Assembly: GCA_003640645.1 (NCBI GenBank)
Contig: QGHH01000002.1
Coordinates: 174,180-238,179, forward strand
DNA from: Fredinandcohnia aciditolerans
GTDB taxonomy: Bacteria; Bacillota; Bacilli; Bacillales; Bacillaceae_L
Direction of reading: 5' to 3'
DNA length: 64,000 nt
The translations under genes were made by a program, and so were the position numbers. The notes beneath the pieces were generated by a model. That model did no database searches, had not been told where the DNA came from, and saw only the letters and a program-made list of their open reading frames with translations. Positions 63,062 through 64,000 of this stretch are shown here, one piece after another (within the stretch, counting starts at the first letter, position 1; each line of letters begins with the position of its first letter).

Positions 63062-63131
63062 TGGGACAGAGGGACAGGTCCCTTGTCCCAGGAAAAATAG
63101 GGTGGGACAGGGGACCTGTCCCCTTGACCCA
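63062..63131 (+). repeat. Two-hairpin dispersed repeat, copy 9 (full length)
   Basis: Starts two bases after the araD stop. GGGACAGAGGGAC / GTCCCTTGTCCC, spacer AATAGGGTGGGACA, hairpin II GGGACCTGTCCCC with TTGACCCA. It could terminate or attenuate transcription before the kinase. Confidence 0.9.
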
Positions 63132-63193
63132 ATAAATGGCGCTTTTGGAAATCCTATTTACACAATGAAATAGTTACTAGAGGGGGATGTAAC

Positions 63194-64000
63194 ATGAAAG
63201 CGAATCAGGTAGACATTAAGCAAGCGATTATGAATGGAGATACTTCTCTTGGGATTGAATTAGGATCGACACGGATTAAAGCTGTTCTAATTGATAGGCA
63301 GTTTGAAACCATTGCGTCTGGAGGTTATGAGTGGGAAAATCGTCTGGAAAATGGCTATTGGACGTACGACCTAGAAGATATAACTACTGGGTTACAGGCA
63401 GCTTATCGCGAAATGAAAAACGAAGTTGAACGAAAATATGGAATCACGATACGAAAGATTGGTTCTATTGGATTTTCTGCCATGATGCACGGCTATATGG
63501 CGTTTGACAAGACGGGGGAGCTACTCGTTCCTTTTCGCACGTGGCGGAATACAAATGCTGGTAAAGCAGCAAAAGAATTAACAGATCTTTTTCAATATAA
63601 TATTCCTGAAAGATGGAGTATCGCTCACCTATACCAAGCGATTTTAAACGAAGAGGAACACGTTCCACAACTTGATTACATCACAACATTATCTGGTTAC
63701 ATTCATTGGTTATTGACTGGGAACAAGGCAATTGGGATTGGTGATGCTTCTGGTATGTTCCCAATTAATGATGCAACAAAGAATTATAATGAAGCAATGG
63801 TCGAGCAATTTGATGAACTGGTTGCCGCGAAAAATTATCCTTGGAAGCTAAGAAACATTCTTCCTCCAGTTTATATCTCTGGTGAGTATGCCGGGAAATT
63901 AACGGATATTGGAGCTGAAATTCTAGATCCATCACAAGATTTACAGCCAGGTATTCCTGTTTGTCCACCAGAAGGTGATGCTGGTACAGGAATGGTTGCG
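63194..64000 (+). CDS. FGGY family carbohydrate kinase, N-terminal part (cut by window end)
   Basis: The frame from ATG 63194 (GAGGGGG upstream) is open for 269 codons to the last base. [14 protein letters not shown] is the ATP phosphate loop, [12 protein letters not shown] and [11 protein letters not shown] line the sugar site, and [11 protein letters not shown] and [11 protein letters not shown] match a subgroup of FGGY kinases. Beside AraD, the expected substrate is L-ribulose or a related ketopentose, giving L-ribulose-5-phosphate. The C-terminal half is not in the window. Confidence 0.88.
   Translation, partial: MKANQVDIKQAIMNGDTSLGIELGSTRIKAVLIDRQFETIASGGYEWENRLENGYWTYDLEDITTGLQAAYREMKNEVERKYGITIRKIGSIGFSAMMHGYMAFDKTGELLVPFRTWRNTNAGKAAKELTDLFQYNIPERWSIAHLYQAILNEEEHVPQLDYITTLSGYIHWLLTGNKAIGIGDASGMFPINDATKNYNEAMVEQFDELVAAKNYPWKLRNILPPVYISGEYAGKLTDIGAEILDPSQDLQPGIPVCPPEGDAGTGMVA

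Noticed and set aside
3294-63131. CRISPR-like array from the repeated GGGACAGG units
   Set aside because: Copies are kilobases apart, lie at gene ends, and there are no regular spacers or cas genes.

Overview
The window is low-GC DNA with AGGAGG-type ribosome binding sites, frequent TTG and GTG starts, Gram-positive lipoprotein signals and intergenic repeats typical of Bacillus-like genomes. It most likely comes from the chromosome of a spore-forming member of the Bacillaceae; genus and species cannot be named from the sequence alone. It is almost entirely a carbohydrate-utilisation region. I see no rRNA, tRNA, CRISPR array, phage genes or transposase.

Layout. (1) 1-3294: end of a DUF1537-type acid-sugar kinase, a SIS-domain isomerase, a ROK kinase and a Gfo/Idh/MocA dehydrogenase. 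(2) 3362-8524: a sugar isomerase/epimerase, an AraC regulator divergent from a family 3 glycoside hydrolase, and a DeoR regulator. (3) 8816-15432: racemase-like protein, FGGY kinase, class II aldolase, two Gfo/Idh/MocA dehydrogenases and another isomerase, interrupted by a MITE-like composite repeat. (4) 15469-34159: a LacI-controlled glycan locus with a double FAD oxidoreductase, GH38, LacI regulator, MalFG-type ABC importer, amidohydrolase, GH36, isomerase, YesL-like protein, a frameshifted sulfatase and GH20. (5) 34738-36207: sucrose phosphorylase, next to a second composite repeat. (6) 36778-44168: IclR-controlled non-phosphorylative sugar-acid pathway (SDR, FAH-family hydrolase, KdgT permease, AraD1-like dehydratase, semialdehyde dehydrogenase) beside a PEP-mutase/isocitrate-lyase family enzyme. 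(7) 44395-47286: AEC transporter and two lipoproteins. (8) 47406-54163: FadR-type regulator with three identical operators, split UxaA-family dehydratase, TRAP transporter and zinc dehydrogenase. (9) 54345-64000: histidine kinase and ANTAR response regulator facing a ribose-type ABC importer, zinc dehydrogenase, L-ribulose-5-phosphate 4-epimerase and an FGGY kinase cut by the window end.

The most unusual item is in region 9. The kinase at 54345-56198 begins with a domain that aligns with the RbsA ATPase encoded 2.4 kb away, but its Walker A, Walker B, signature and H-loop residues are lost; GAF, HisKA_2 and HATPase modules follow. Its apparent partner is an ANTAR (RNA-binding antiterminator) response regulator, and the transporter operon starts with a 450-nt leader carrying related hairpins and an intrinsic terminator. 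I infer a circuit in which a dead transporter ATPase acts as a sensor, possibly by docking on the permease or on RbsA, and controls transcription antitermination of that transporter.

Two repeat systems run through the window: nine copies of a two-hairpin element of about 70 bp, mostly touching stop codons, and two MITE-like composite elements of 364 and 448 bp.
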